This document shows positions 7,661 to 15,910 of a stretch of DNA of 32,023 nt, in pieces (position 1 is the stretch's first letter; each line of letters begins with the position of its first letter). This DNA is from Microbacterium sp. GTDB taxonomy: Bacteria > Actinomycetota > Actinomycetes > Actinomycetales > Microbacteriaceae. The notes under the pieces were generated by a model. It was not told the DNA's origin, ran no database searches, and saw only the letters and a list, made by a program, of their open reading frames with translations. The position numbers and the translations under genes are program-made. Where the stretch lies: assembly GCF_011620715.1 (NCBI RefSeq), contig NZ_WOYP01000045.1, positions 1 to 32,023 on the forward strand, read 5' to 3'.

Positions 7661-10567
7661 CTACTGCGCCCCGAGCGCGATGAGCTTCTCAACAGCGGCC
7701 GTAAGGCGATCGTCGGCCTCGGCGAACGCCGTGAGGTCGCCTGCCTGCAGCGCCGTCTGGCGGTCGAGCATGGCCTGCTGCGCGTCCTGGAGCGCAGCCT
7801 GGTACTCATCCGCCGGCGGCTGCGTCGGCTGCGGGTCCGTCGTCTCACCCGGTGTGGGGGACGGCGTCGGACCGGGCGAGGCGATCACGTCGCCGTCACC
7901 GGCATCGGCCCCGGAGTCACCGCCGAACAGCGCGTCGAGCGCCTCATTCAGCGTGTCCTCGAACGCGACCTCGTTGCCGAAGGCAACCAGCACCTTCTGC
8001 AGCTGCGGCAACTGGGTTCCACTCGATGCCTGAACGAACACGGGCTGCACGTACAGCAGGCCGCCTCCGACCGGCAGGGTGAGCAGGTTGCCGTTGATGA
8101 CCTCGGACTGCCCCTGTTTCAGGAGGTTGATCTGCGAGGAGATCAGCGGATCGGAATTGAAGGTGTTCTGCACCTGACCGGGGCCCGGGATGGTCGTATC
8201 GGCGTCGACCACCAGCATTCGGAGCTTGCCGTAGTCCGCACCCTTCACTCCGGCTTCATTGCCCGCGTTCGAGTCGACGGCGAGGTAGCCCATCAGAACG
8301 TTGCGGGACGCGGTCCCCTCCGAGGCGGGGATGAAACTCGTGAACATCGAGTACGTCGGGGCGTCCTGACCGGGCATCTGCATCGTCAGATAATAGGGCG
8401 GCTGCAGGACGGCGTCCTGCTGCGGATCGTTCGGCGTCTGCCAGGCGTTGTCGCGCTGGTAGAACGACAGGGCGTCATCGACGTGATAGACCCCGAGCGC
8501 GTACCGCTGCACCTTGAACAGATCGGTCGGGTAGCGCACGTGGCTCATCAGGTCACCCGACATCTCGCTGATCGGCTTGACGGTCGAGGGGTAGACGTTC
8601 TGCCACGCCTGCAGCATGGGGTCCTTGTCGTCCCAGGCGTACAGCGTGACCTTGCCGTCGTAGGCGTCGACGGTCGCCTTGACCGAGTTGCGGATGTAGT
8701 TGATGTCGTCCAGGGCGAACCGCTGCGCGGTCGTGTTCGAGTCCGAGATCGCCTGCTGCAGGCTCACCGTGGTCGAATAAGGGTAGTTCGAGCTCAGCGT
8801 GTATCCGTCGATGATCCAGACGATGCGCCCGTCCACCACACTCGGATACGGGTCACTGTCGAGCGTCAGATAGGGCGCCGCCTTCTGGACTCTCAGGCTC
8901 GGGTCGCGGTCGTAGAGGATCTGGGAGTCCTCGTTGACGTTGTCCGAGAACAGGATCTGCTCCGACTGGAACTTCAGGGCGTAGATCAGCCGGTTGAAGA
9001 CGCTGCCGATGCTGGGCCCGCCGTCTCCGGTGAAGGTCGTCTTGGTTTCGCTCGATCCCTCGTCCGTACCGCGCGGATAGTCCAGCTCGACCGGAGTCGT
9101 GCCCTCGGGGGCGCCGACGATCGAGTAGGTCGGCGAGAACTCCCCGAAGTAGACCCGTGGCTCGAAGTCCTCCTGATCGGAAAGGAAGCCTGCCGCCGGA
9201 ATGCCGCGCTCGAGGAAGACCGGGTCGCCGTCTGTCGTGCGGTCATTGCCTGCTGCGGCGACGACGCCGTAGCCGTGGGTGTACACCAGGGTGGTGTTCT
9301 GCCACGACGCAGCGGCACCCAGCTGATCCATGTTGAGCTCGCGCACCGAGACGACGGTGTCCTGAGAAACGCCGTCGATCTCGTAACGGTCGACATCGAG
9401 CGGGTCTGCGAACTGGTAATACCCGCGGAACTGCTCGAGCTGCCGCACGGTCGGGCTGATCACCGCGGGGTCCATGATGCGGATCTGCGCCGTGGTTGCG
9501 GCGTCCGCGCGAAGGGCGCCGGCTTTGGCATCCGTCGTGGCCTGGAAGTCGCTCTTCTCGAGAGCGTCGATGCCGTAGGCCTGCTGGGTCATGTCGATGC
9601 CGCGCTGGTAGAACTCGCCTTCGAGCGCGAACTGGTTCGGCCTCACCTGGAAAGTGTTCACGACCCAGGGATAGCCGATGCCCACGACGATCGCCGACAC
9701 CACCAGCAGTGCGGTCGCGATCAGCGGGTAGCGCCAGCGGCCGATGACCGCGGTGACGAAGAACAGGATCGCGACGATCGAGGCGACGATCGAGAGGATC
9801 GTGAGCCCGGGGATGATCGCATTCACACCGGTGTAGCCCGGACCGGTGATGCGGTCCCCGGGCTCGACGAGAGTCTTGTACCGGTCGAACCAGAGACTCG
9901 CTGCCTGCACGAGCAGGTAGAGCCCGGCGATGACGGCCAGCTGAATGCGCGCGGCCTTCGAGATGCGCAGCTCGCGCTGCCCGATCCGGACCGAGCCATA
10001 GAGGTAGGCCACGAGCGCGGTGACCAGGAGGCAGACGATCAGCACGGCTGAGATGAAGCCCAGCAGCGCACTGTAGAACGGCATGGCGAACAGGTAGAAC
10101 CCGGTGTCGAGATGGAACTGCGGGTCGGTCAGCTTGGTGGCGACGCCATTGAACCAGAGCCACGTCGTCTCCCACTGGGCCGAGGCGGCAAAACCGGAGA
10201 AGAATCCGAAGAAGATCGGGATTCCCCACATCGCGAGCCGGCGCAGCGGCTCGACGACCTCCTGGTAGCGATCGAGCTGGGAGCTCAAGCGCGCGTAGAC
10301 GGGGCGCAGGCGGTAGGCGAGCTGGATCGCGAGCCAGACCGGAACGGCCATGGCGATGAAGCCCACGAGGAACATCACCACGCGGGCGATCCACTGCGTC
10401 AGCAGAACGGACTCGAAGCCCAGCTGGGCGTACCACAGCCAATCGGCGTAGAGGTTGGCGAAGATGAAGAACGCCACGACGAGCGCGACGATGATCGCAA
10501 GCGAGATCGCGATGATCCGTCGGGAACGGGAAGGCGTGGCCGGGGCCGGCGCAGAGGTCGTGGTCAC
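7661..10567 (-). CDS. UPF0182 (COG1615) large membrane protein
   Basis: A 968-aa protein of the UPF0182 family, conserved in actinobacteria (M. tuberculosis Rv3193c). The N-terminal third has about seven transmembrane helices, starting with a basic N-terminus and a helix at about 16-38. A large domain of about 550 residues follows and is probably outside the membrane. Near the C-terminus an Asp/Gly then Pro/Thr-rich linker (GETTDPQPTQPP) leads into a short helical, coiled-coil-like end rich in Gln and Ala. The biochemical function is unknown. The GTG at 10567 sits 6 nt after a TAGGAT hexamer, suggesting a leaderless mRNA. It lies downstream of the YlbL-type protease on the same strand, a conserved pairing. 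Confidence 0.92.
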   Translation of the reverse strand: MTTTSAPAPATPSRSRRIIAISLAIIVALVVAFFIFANLYADWLWYAQLGFESVLLTQWIARVVMFLVGFIAMAVPVWLAIQLAYRLRPVYARLSSQLDRYQEVVEPLRRLAMWGIPIFFGFFSGFAASAQWETTWLWFNGVATKLTDPQFHLDTGFYLFAMPFYSALLGFISAVLIVCLLVTALVAYLYGSVRIGQRELRISKAARIQLAVIAGLYLLVQAASLWFDRYKTLVEPGDRITGPGYTGVNAIIPGLTILSIVASIVAILFFVTAVIGRWRYPLIATALLVVSAIVVGIGYPWVVNTFQVRPNQFALEGEFYQRGIDMTQQAYGIDALEKSDFQATTDAKAGALRADAATTAQIRIMDPAVISPTVRQLEQFRGYYQFADPLDVDRYEIDGVSQDTVVSVRELNMDQLGAAASWQNTTLVYTHGYGVVAAAGNDRTTDGDPVFLERGIPAAGFLSDQEDFEPRVYFGEFSPTYSIVGAPEGTTPVELDYPRGTDEGSSETKTTFTGDGGPSIGSVFNRLIYALKFQSEQILFSDNVNEDSQILYDRDPSLRVQKAAPYLTLDSDPYPSVVDGRIVWIIDGYTLSSNYPYSTTVSLQQAISDSNTTAQRFALDDINYIRNSVKATVDAYDGKVTLYAWDDKDPMLQAWQNVYPSTVKPISEMSGDLMSHVRYPTDLFKVQRYALGVYHVDDALSFYQRDNAWQTPNDPQQDAVLQPPYYLTMQMPGQDAPTYSMFTSFIPASEGTASRNVLMGYLAVDSNAGNEAGVKGADYGKLRMLVVDADTTIPGPGQVQNTFNSDPLISSQINLLKQGQSEVINGNLLTLPVGGGLLYVQPVFVQASSGTQLPQLQKVLVAFGNEVAFEDTLNEALDALFGGDSGADAGDGDVIASPGPTPSPTPGETTDPQPTQPPADEYQAALQDAQQAMLDRQTALQAGDLTAFAEADDRLTAAVEKLIALGAQ

Positions 10568-10573
10568 CCTCCA

Positions 10574-10579
10574 ATCCTA
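10574..10579 (-). promoter_or_regulatory. -10 element of the UPF0182 gene
   Basis: TAGGAT on the reverse strand ends 6 nt before the GTG start. The intervening TGGAGG touches the start codon, so it has no normal Shine-Dalgarno spacing. This suggests a leaderless transcript independent of the upstream protease gene. No convincing -35 was seen. Confidence 0.45.
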
Positions 10580-10612
10580 GGCGCGCTGTTCTGGGCGAAT
10601 GCCGTGGGATGA

Positions 10613-10636
10613 GCGAACTCCCGCCGTGAGTTCCGC
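10613..10636 (-). terminator. Hairpin after the YlbL-type protease gene
   Basis: GAACTC (10615-10620) and GAGTTC (10628-10633) form a perfect 6-bp stem with a 7-nt loop, extendable by two G:C pairs with one bulged base. It lies between the protease stop and the UPF0182 promoter. There is no U tract, so it may only attenuate read-through. Confidence 0.35.
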
Positions 10637-10657
10637 TGTGCGCGAAGCGAGCCCGGT

Positions 10658-11791
10658 TCAGCCGACGCTGCAGGTCGGCAGAGCGTCGATATCGCCGTCT
10701 TCGCGCACCGCTTCGAGCACGTCGAGCGAGTCCTCCAGCGTCTTGACCGAGAACACGCGGAGCCCGTCGGGGATGTGCCCGACCACCTCGTCGCAATTGT
10801 CCGAGGGGGCGAGGAACCAGTCCGCCCCGGCGTCGACCGCGCCCCACATCTTCTGCCGGATGCCGCCGATCGGGCCTACGACCCCATCGGCGTCGATCGT
10901 GCCCGTGCCGGCGACGGTCTCGCCGCCGTTCAGCTGCCCAGCGGTGAGTGTGTCGATGATTCCGAGCGCGAACATCAGGCCAGCGCTCGGTCCGCCGACG
11001 TTGTTGAGCTGGATCGTCACGTCGATCGGGAAGTCGAAGTCGTTCGTCAGCGTGATGCCGATCAGCCACAGCGTCTCCCCTTCGACCTCTGCCTCCTTCG
11101 GGGTGATCGAGACGGTCTGCTCATGGTCCCCGCGCTGGATCGTGAGCGCGACCGGCGCGCCGTCACCGTCGTTGACGATCTCGCGCAGGGCTCCGGCATC
11201 CGTGACCGTCGTGCCGTTCGCCGCGAGGATGACATCGCCTTCCTCGAGCACACCCTCGGATGCCGAACCCTCGGTGAACGCGTAGACGGTGAGCTTCGCA
11301 TCGACGTCGTAGCCGAGTTCGGTGAGCGCGGCCGCGGTCGCCTCCTTCTGCGAGTCGACCATCATCGCCGCGCTCTCCTCGTTGCGCTTCTCGGTGCTCT
11401 GTCCCTCGGGGAAGACCGCGTCGATCGGCAGGACGGCCCTGCTCGGATCGAACCACGCGGTGGCCAGCTCGACCCAGGACGGCGTGCGCTCGCGATTTCC
11501 GACGACCTGCACGGTCAGAAGGTCCAGCGCTCCGTCGGTCGGAAAGGTGTCGGCGCCGTCCACCGAGATCAAGGGGACCTGCGCGCCGTCGGCCGCTTCG
11601 GCCGTGCCGAGAGTGTTGTAGACCGGGCCTGGACGCTGGATCACGTATGAGGTCGGCAGGAAAGTGATCACCAGCAGCACCGCGAGCGCGATCGCGAGCG
11701 CCCAGATTCCGGCCACCATGCCGCGCGACATCCTGCGGCCCGACTGGGGTTGCGCAGGCGTGACGGTGACGTTCTCGTCGAACAGCGCCAA
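10658..11791 (-). CDS. Membrane-anchored PDZ/Lon-type serine protease (YlbL family)
   Basis: A 377-aa protein. One transmembrane anchor lies at about 26-46, followed by an extracytoplasmic segment, a PDZ domain (about 165-235; GVLEEGDVILAANG is its core) and a C-terminal Lon-type protease domain. The catalytic dyad is visible: Ser269 in GGPSAGLMFA and Lys314 in GIRQKMWGA. B. subtilis YlbL and M. tuberculosis Rv3194c have the same layout; YlbL has been implicated in degrading cell-division inhibitors after DNA damage. The start appears to be TTG at 11791, with AGAAAGG 6 nt upstream; an in-frame ATG at residue 21 is an alternative. It is divergent from the DUF2342 gene and upstream of UPF0182. 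Confidence 0.9.
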   Translation of the reverse strand: MALFDENVTVTPAQPQSGRRMSRGMVAGIWALAIALAVLLVITFLPTSYVIQRPGPVYNTLGTAEAADGAQVPLISVDGADTFPTDGALDLLTVQVVGNRERTPSWVELATAWFDPSRAVLPIDAVFPEGQSTEKRNEESAAMMVDSQKEATAAALTELGYDVDAKLTVYAFTEGSASEGVLEEGDVILAANGTTVTDAGALREIVNDGDGAPVALTIQRGDHEQTVSITPKEAEVEGETLWLIGITLTNDFDFPIDVTIQLNNVGGPSAGLMFALGIIDTLTAGQLNGGETVAGTGTIDADGVVGPIGGIRQKMWGAVDAGADWFLAPSDNCDEVVGHIPDGLRVFSVKTLEDSLDVLEAVREDGDIDALPTCSVG

Positions 11792-11873
11792 GAGGGACCT
11801 TTCTCTGCCTGGTCGTTCGCGACCGGCGTAAGGGGGAAGGGTCCGTGCCGGGAAGTGCGATGATCCGTGCGAC

Positions 11874-11879
11874 TAGCGT
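11874..11879 (+). promoter_or_regulatory. Possible -10 element of the DUF2342 gene
   Basis: TAGCGT fits TAnnnT and would place transcription start near 11886, about 32 nt before the GTG at 11918. GAAAGG (11904-11909) then serves as the ribosome-binding site. No clear -35 was seen. Confidence 0.35.
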
Positions 11880-11917
11880 AGATGGCGAGGTCATGACCCG
11901 GCTGAAAGGCGGCTGAA

Positions 11918-13339
11918 GTGGCAGAGTCCGACCGCGAGGACGACCAGAGCCCCGAAGAGCAGTTGCAGGCGCTGATCAGGCAGCTGTTCGGCGGCGCCGG
12001 CGCGGAGGTCGACCCCGAGCAGCTCGCGCGGCTGTCGGGAATGGGCATCGACCCGGCGATGATGCAGACCGTCATGCAGCACCTTCAGGGCGCGTTCGCC
12101 GGCGCGGCCGACAAAGGCATCTCCTGGGACCTGGCCAAGCGTCAGGCCCTGCACATCGCGAACCAGGACGGGCTGGGCGTCACCGACGGCCAGCGCACAG
12201 ACCTCGACCAGGCGTTCGTGCTCGCGGCGCTCTGGCTGAGCGAGGCGACCATGATCTCGGAGCTGTCCGCCCCGCCGCGCACCCTCACGCGCGGCGGATG
12301 GGTGGAAGCGACGCTGCCGGTGTGGCAGGAGCTCGCCGAACCCGTGGCGACCAGCATCGCCGATGCGCTCACCGAGGCGCTCAACGGGCAGGCGCCGGAG
12401 GAGATGCAGGGGCTCGTCCAGGGCGCCGGTCGCCTGATACGCATGGTCGGCGGATCGCTGTTCGCCTCCCAGCTCGGACAGGTCGTCGGCAATCTCTCGA
12501 AAGAGGTCGTCAGTGGCGGAGACGTCGGCCTCCCGCTGATGCCTGACGGCGACGCGGTGATCCTCCCCCAGAACTTCGCCGACTTCGGCCGCGACCTCGA
12601 GATCCCGCACGACCAGCTCGCACTGTACATCGCCACCCGCGAGCTCGCTCACGCGCGGCTGTTCCGTCACGCCAGGTGGTTGCGCCTGCACGTCATCTCG
12701 CAAGTCACCGATTTCGCACGCGGCATTCACGTCGACACCGGCGCACTCGAGGAGCTCGCCTCGCGCTTCGACCCCTCCGAACCGGAGGAGCTGCGCCGAG
12801 CGATCGAGAGCGGCGTGCTGCTGCCGACACGCTCCGAAGCCCAGACGGCCGCTCTCACGCGCCTGGAGAACCTCCTCGCGACGATCGAGGGCTGGGTGGA
12901 GATCGTCACCGAGCGTGCGACCTCGCGTCTGCCGTCCGCAGATCGGATAGCCGAAGCGGTGCGGCGGCGTCGTGCCGTCGGCGGCCCTGCCGAGCAGGCG
13001 CTCAGCTCCCTGGTCGGACTCGAGCTCCGCCCCCGCCGCATGCGCGAGGCCGCCGCGATGTGGCGTGCGGTGACGGATGCCGTGGGCGTCGCGGGCCGGG
13101 ACGCCCTCTGGGACTACCCCGACCTGATGCCGACCGCCGAGGACATCGACGATCCCGCGGTCCTGGTCGCGCGGCTCGAGGCGCGTGCGCGGGGGGAAGA
13201 GCCGGCGCCCGACGAGATGGACGACGAGCTCGCACGCCTACTCGCGGGTGAGCATCCGGGTGAGCCGTCCGGGGCCGATGGCGCCTCGTCCGAGCATGGC
13301 GACCCGGACGGCCAGGCGGAGGATCCCCGGCCGGCCTGA
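11918..13339 (+). CDS. Zinc-dependent metalloprotease-like protein (DUF2342/Zincin_2)
   Basis: A 473-aa protein of the actinobacterial DUF2342 family, sometimes labelled 'coenzyme F420 biosynthesis associated' (M. tuberculosis Rv3195 is the positional equivalent). The candidate metal site is RELAHARLFRHARWL, an E-x2-H-x4-H arrangement (Glu242, His245, His250). The N-terminus has a short acidic region (EDDQSPEEQLQALIRQLFGG), and the C-terminus is a disordered acidic tail rich in Gly, Asp, Glu and Pro. No signal peptide is present. The GTG start follows AAGG by about 8 nt. The substrate is unknown and proteolytic activity is inferred from fold family only. It is divergent from the PDZ/Lon protease. 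Confidence 0.82.
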   Translation: MAESDREDDQSPEEQLQALIRQLFGGAGAEVDPEQLARLSGMGIDPAMMQTVMQHLQGAFAGAADKGISWDLAKRQALHIANQDGLGVTDGQRTDLDQAFVLAALWLSEATMISELSAPPRTLTRGGWVEATLPVWQELAEPVATSIADALTEALNGQAPEEMQGLVQGAGRLIRMVGGSLFASQLGQVVGNLSKEVVSGGDVGLPLMPDGDAVILPQNFADFGRDLEIPHDQLALYIATRELAHARLFRHARWLRLHVISQVTDFARGIHVDTGALEELASRFDPSEPEELRRAIESGVLLPTRSEAQTAALTRLENLLATIEGWVEIVTERATSRLPSADRIAEAVRRRRAVGGPAEQALSSLVGLELRPRRMREAAAMWRAVTDAVGVAGRDALWDYPDLMPTAEDIDDPAVLVARLEARARGEEPAPDEMDDELARLLAGEHPGEPSGADGASSEHGDPDGQAEDPRPA

Positions 13340-13347
13340 TTCCGGCC
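13329..13347 (+). terminator. Possible hairpin terminator after the DUF2342 gene
   Basis: GGCCGG (13329-13334) and CCGGCC (13342-13347) flank a 7-nt loop containing the stop codon. The stem is G:C-only and no T run follows, so it is a weak candidate. Confidence 0.3.
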
Positions 13348-13455
13348 CCGACACGAGCCCCGTCGGCTCCTCCCCAGACCGGACGCCGGGCAGGATCGGC
13401 ATCGAAGCCTGTGGAGAACCACGGAGTGACCCGGTCGCGCGGCACAATCGGGCAC

Positions 13456-14322
13456 ATGATCCGACTCGACCCGGCCTTCCCGCCGCTGTGGCGCTCGGCC
13501 ACGACGCTGCAATTCGGCGCGGATCCGGTCGCTGTGATCGATGACCCTGAGCCGTGGCAGGAGCGGCTGATCCGCGAACTCGAGCGCGGCATCCCGGACG
13601 CGGCGCTCGACCCGATCGCGATCGCACTCGGAGCGCCCGAGAACGCCGCCGCGAGCTTCGTCAGCCGTATCGCACCCGCACTCTGTGCGCCGACCGCCCC
13701 GGCGTTGCGAGCCGCACTGCAGAGCCCGCACGGGTTCCCCCGCCAGCACGTCGACGCGGTCGCGGATTCGCTCGCGGCGGCGGGAGTCGACGTCACCGAG
13801 ATCACCTGGTTCGGGGCGCCCGAAGAGCCGGTCGATGTCGCCGCGACGGTTGTGGTGCTCGCCCACCATCTCGTCGAGCCACGGCGGGCCGCCGCTCTGA
13901 TGGCCGGCGATGTCCCGCACCTGCCGCTGGTGTTCACCGGCTCCGGTGCCGAGATCGGTCCGGTCGTCCTCCCCGGGCGTACGCCGTGTCTCGCGTGCAT
14001 CGCCGCGCACCGGCGGGACGCCGATCCTGCGTGGCCGCACCTGGCCGCTCAGCTGGTCGGGCGGCCAGCACCGGCGGTGAGCCGGGCGATCATCGCGGAA
14101 GCCTCGTTCGTGACGGCGCATCTGATCAGCGAGGGCGAGCGGAACCGCGAACGCCCGCGCTGCCACTCCCTGACGCTCCGCCCGGATTCGCTGCACCGTT
14201 CGATGCGTGCGCACCGCCCGCACGCAGAGTGCCGGTGCCGATCTCTCGCAGGAATCGCGACGGCTGCCGCTCGCGCATTCCCCGCGACCACGACAGGGAC
14301 AGCTCTCGCGCGGCCCGCGTGA
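13456..14322 (+). CDS. Orphan E1-like/cyclodehydratase-like protein (Rv3196 type)
   Basis: A 288-aa protein resembling the actinobacterial family often labelled 'TOMM leader-peptide-binding' or cyclodehydratase-like. Four cysteines form a probable zinc site: Cys178 and Cys181 in GRTPCLACIAAHRRD, and Cys259 and Cys261 in HAECRC. RRDADPAWP is a family hallmark. No YcaO, dehydrogenase or precursor peptide gene is nearby, so peptide cyclisation is unlikely; the gene is syntenic with Rv3196. The ATG at 13456 is preferred over a GTG at 13411 because MIRLDPAFPPLWR matches the family start and CACAAT lies 7 nt upstream, suggesting a leaderless mRNA. The last 27 codons after HAECRC read antisense through the end of uvrD2 and look non-homologous. 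Confidence 0.72.
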   Translation: MIRLDPAFPPLWRSATTLQFGADPVAVIDDPEPWQERLIRELERGIPDAALDPIAIALGAPENAAASFVSRIAPALCAPTAPALRAALQSPHGFPRQHVDAVADSLAAAGVDVTEITWFGAPEEPVDVAATVVVLAHHLVEPRRAAALMAGDVPHLPLVFTGSGAEIGPVVLPGRTPCLACIAAHRRDADPAWPHLAAQLVGRPAPAVSRAIIAEASFVTAHLISEGERNRERPRCHSLTLRPDSLHRSMRAHRPHAECRCRSLAGIATAAARAFPATTTGTALARPA

Positions 14323-15910
14323 TGCCGACGTAGGCGAGGCGGCGCTCTTCGTCGACCTGCTCGAAGGTGGTCGCATAACTGATCGGCAGAAGCCCCTCGG
14401 CAACGCCGAGCAGATGCACGTGCTCCCACTCCAGACCCTTGGCCGCGTGCAGCGTCGCGAGCGTCACCGTCCGCATCGCGGGCTCGTGCTGCGCCTTCGC
14501 CCGGGCCTGCAGCTCATCGGTGAAGCCGCGCAGCGTCGTCCCATCGGGAGACTCCTCGGCCAGACGCAGGATCGCGGCGCGCGCCTCCCAGGCGTCGCGC
14601 AGCGACCCGCCCGCCTGCGGGGGCTCGTCGGTCAGTCCGAGCGAGCGCAGCACGTCGCGCACCGCGTCGATGAAGCCGCTGTCCAGAGGTGCGACCGAAG
14701 CGCCTCGCAGTGCCATGACGGCCTGACGCACCTCCGGCACGTCAAAGAAGCGCTTGCCGCCGAGCACCGTCGCGGCGATCCCGTGATCGGCCAGCGCGCG
14801 GACAAGCTCGGCGGACTGCGAGTGCGCGCGGTAGAGGATCGCGATGCGGCGCGGATCGATCCCCGCGCCGATCCGCGCAGCGACCTGGGCGGCGACTCCG
14901 CGCGCCTCGGCGACGTCGTCCTCGTACGCCGTCACCGTCGGCGGCTGCGTCAGCTCGCCCGCACCGTCCACCGAAGGGCGGACCGCGGCGGCGGTCAGTT
15001 CGAGGGCGCCCGGTCGTCCGCGCATGAGTTCGTTCGCGACCGCGAGGATCGCGGCATCCGATCGGTGGTTCGTCTCCAGACGCACCACCCGGGCATCCTC
15101 GTGGGTACTCGCGAAGTCCAGCAGGAATCGCGCGTCGGCCCCCGCGAACGAATAAATCGTCTGGCTCGCATCGCCGACCACGCAGATGTCGCGCCGGTCG
15201 CCGCGCCACAGTTCGAGCAGCCGATGCTGCAGCGGCGACACGTCCTGGAACTCGTCGACGGTGAAGTGCCGATACTGCTCGTGGACGGATGCCGCGACGT
15301 GCGGCTCCGCCTCGAGCATGCCGGCGCACGCGAGGAGGACATCTTCGAAATCCAGCTGCCGCCGCTGGTCTTTGAGCTTCTCGTAGGCGCGCTGCAGCTC
15401 GGCGACCTGCGTCACCTCGAGCCTGCCGACTCCGTTCGGCCGCACGGCGGCGTACTGATCGATGCTGCGCATTGTCACCTTGCGCCATTCGATCTCGCTC
15501 GCCACATCGCGAAGGGTCGCCGTGTCGGGCTCGAGGCCCATGCCGTCGGCGGCGTGGGCGAGCAGGCGCACCTTGTTGTCGACGATTCCGGGGGCGGTGT
15601 CGCCTGCGACCGTGGGCCAGAAGTAATTGAGCTGCGCGAGCGCGGCCGCATGAAACGTGCGGGCGGCGACGCCTTCGACGCCGAGCGCCCGCAGACGCCC
15701 GCGCATCTCGCCGGCGGCCTTCGCAGTGAAAGTCACCGCCATCACGCGACCGGGCGAGTAGGCACCGGTGTCGACGCCGTGCGCGATCCGGTGGGTGATC
15801 ACGCGCGTCTTGCCGGTCCCCGCGCCGGCGAGCACGACGAGGGGCCCGCGCAGCGTGGTGACCGCCTCGAGCTGCCTTTCATCCAGGCCCTGAAGCGCGC
15901 GATCGCTCAT
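14126..15910 (-). CDS. uvrD2: UvrD/PcrA-family 3'-5' DNA helicase (UvrD2 type), no HRDC domain
   Basis: A 594-aa SF1A helicase. Walker A is AGAGTGKT (28-35), motif II is VDEFQDVSPLQ, motif III is GDASQTIYSFAGAD and motif VI is LAYVGITRAARELSLSW. It should unwind DNA 3'-5' during repair. Mycobacterial UvrD2 is about 700 aa and carries a C-terminal HRDC domain; this protein ends soon after the motor core at SRFLREIG. The last 36 residues are Gly/Ala/Ser/Arg-rich and are read antisense to the conserved end of the convergent E1-like gene. The ATG overlaps the nudC stop (ATGA, 15907-15910), so nudC-uvrD2 is a coupled operon. An upstream in-frame extension overlaps nudC and lacks family sequence. 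Confidence 0.9.
   Translation of the reverse strand: MSDRALQGLDERQLEAVTTLRGPLVVLAGAGTGKTRVITHRIAHGVDTGAYSPGRVMAVTFTAKAAGEMRGRLRALGVEGVAARTFHAAALAQLNYFWPTVAGDTAPGIVDNKVRLLAHAADGMGLEPDTATLRDVASEIEWRKVTMRSIDQYAAVRPNGVGRLEVTQVAELQRAYEKLKDQRRQLDFEDVLLACAGMLEAEPHVAASVHEQYRHFTVDEFQDVSPLQHRLLELWRGDRRDICVVGDASQTIYSFAGADARFLLDFASTHEDARVVRLETNHRSDAAILAVANELMRGRPGALELTAAAVRPSVDGAGELTQPPTVTAYEDDVAEARGVAAQVAARIGAGIDPRRIAILYRAHSQSAELVRALADHGIAATVLGGKRFFDVPEVRQAVMALRGASVAPLDSGFIDAVRDVLRSLGLTDEPPQAGGSLRDAWEARAAILRLAEESPDGTTLRGFTDELQARAKAQHEPAMRTVTLATLHAAKGLEWEHVHLLGVAEGLLPISYATTFEQVDEERRLAYVGITRAARELSLSWSRGMRERQPSRFLREIGTGTLRAGGAHASNGAANPGGASGSGSAGVRGSARPR

Noticed and set aside
13456..14322. Azole/TOMM peptide biosynthetic gene cluster
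   Set aside because: Only the E1-like protein is present. No YcaO, flavin dehydrogenase, precursor peptide or transporter gene was found within the window.
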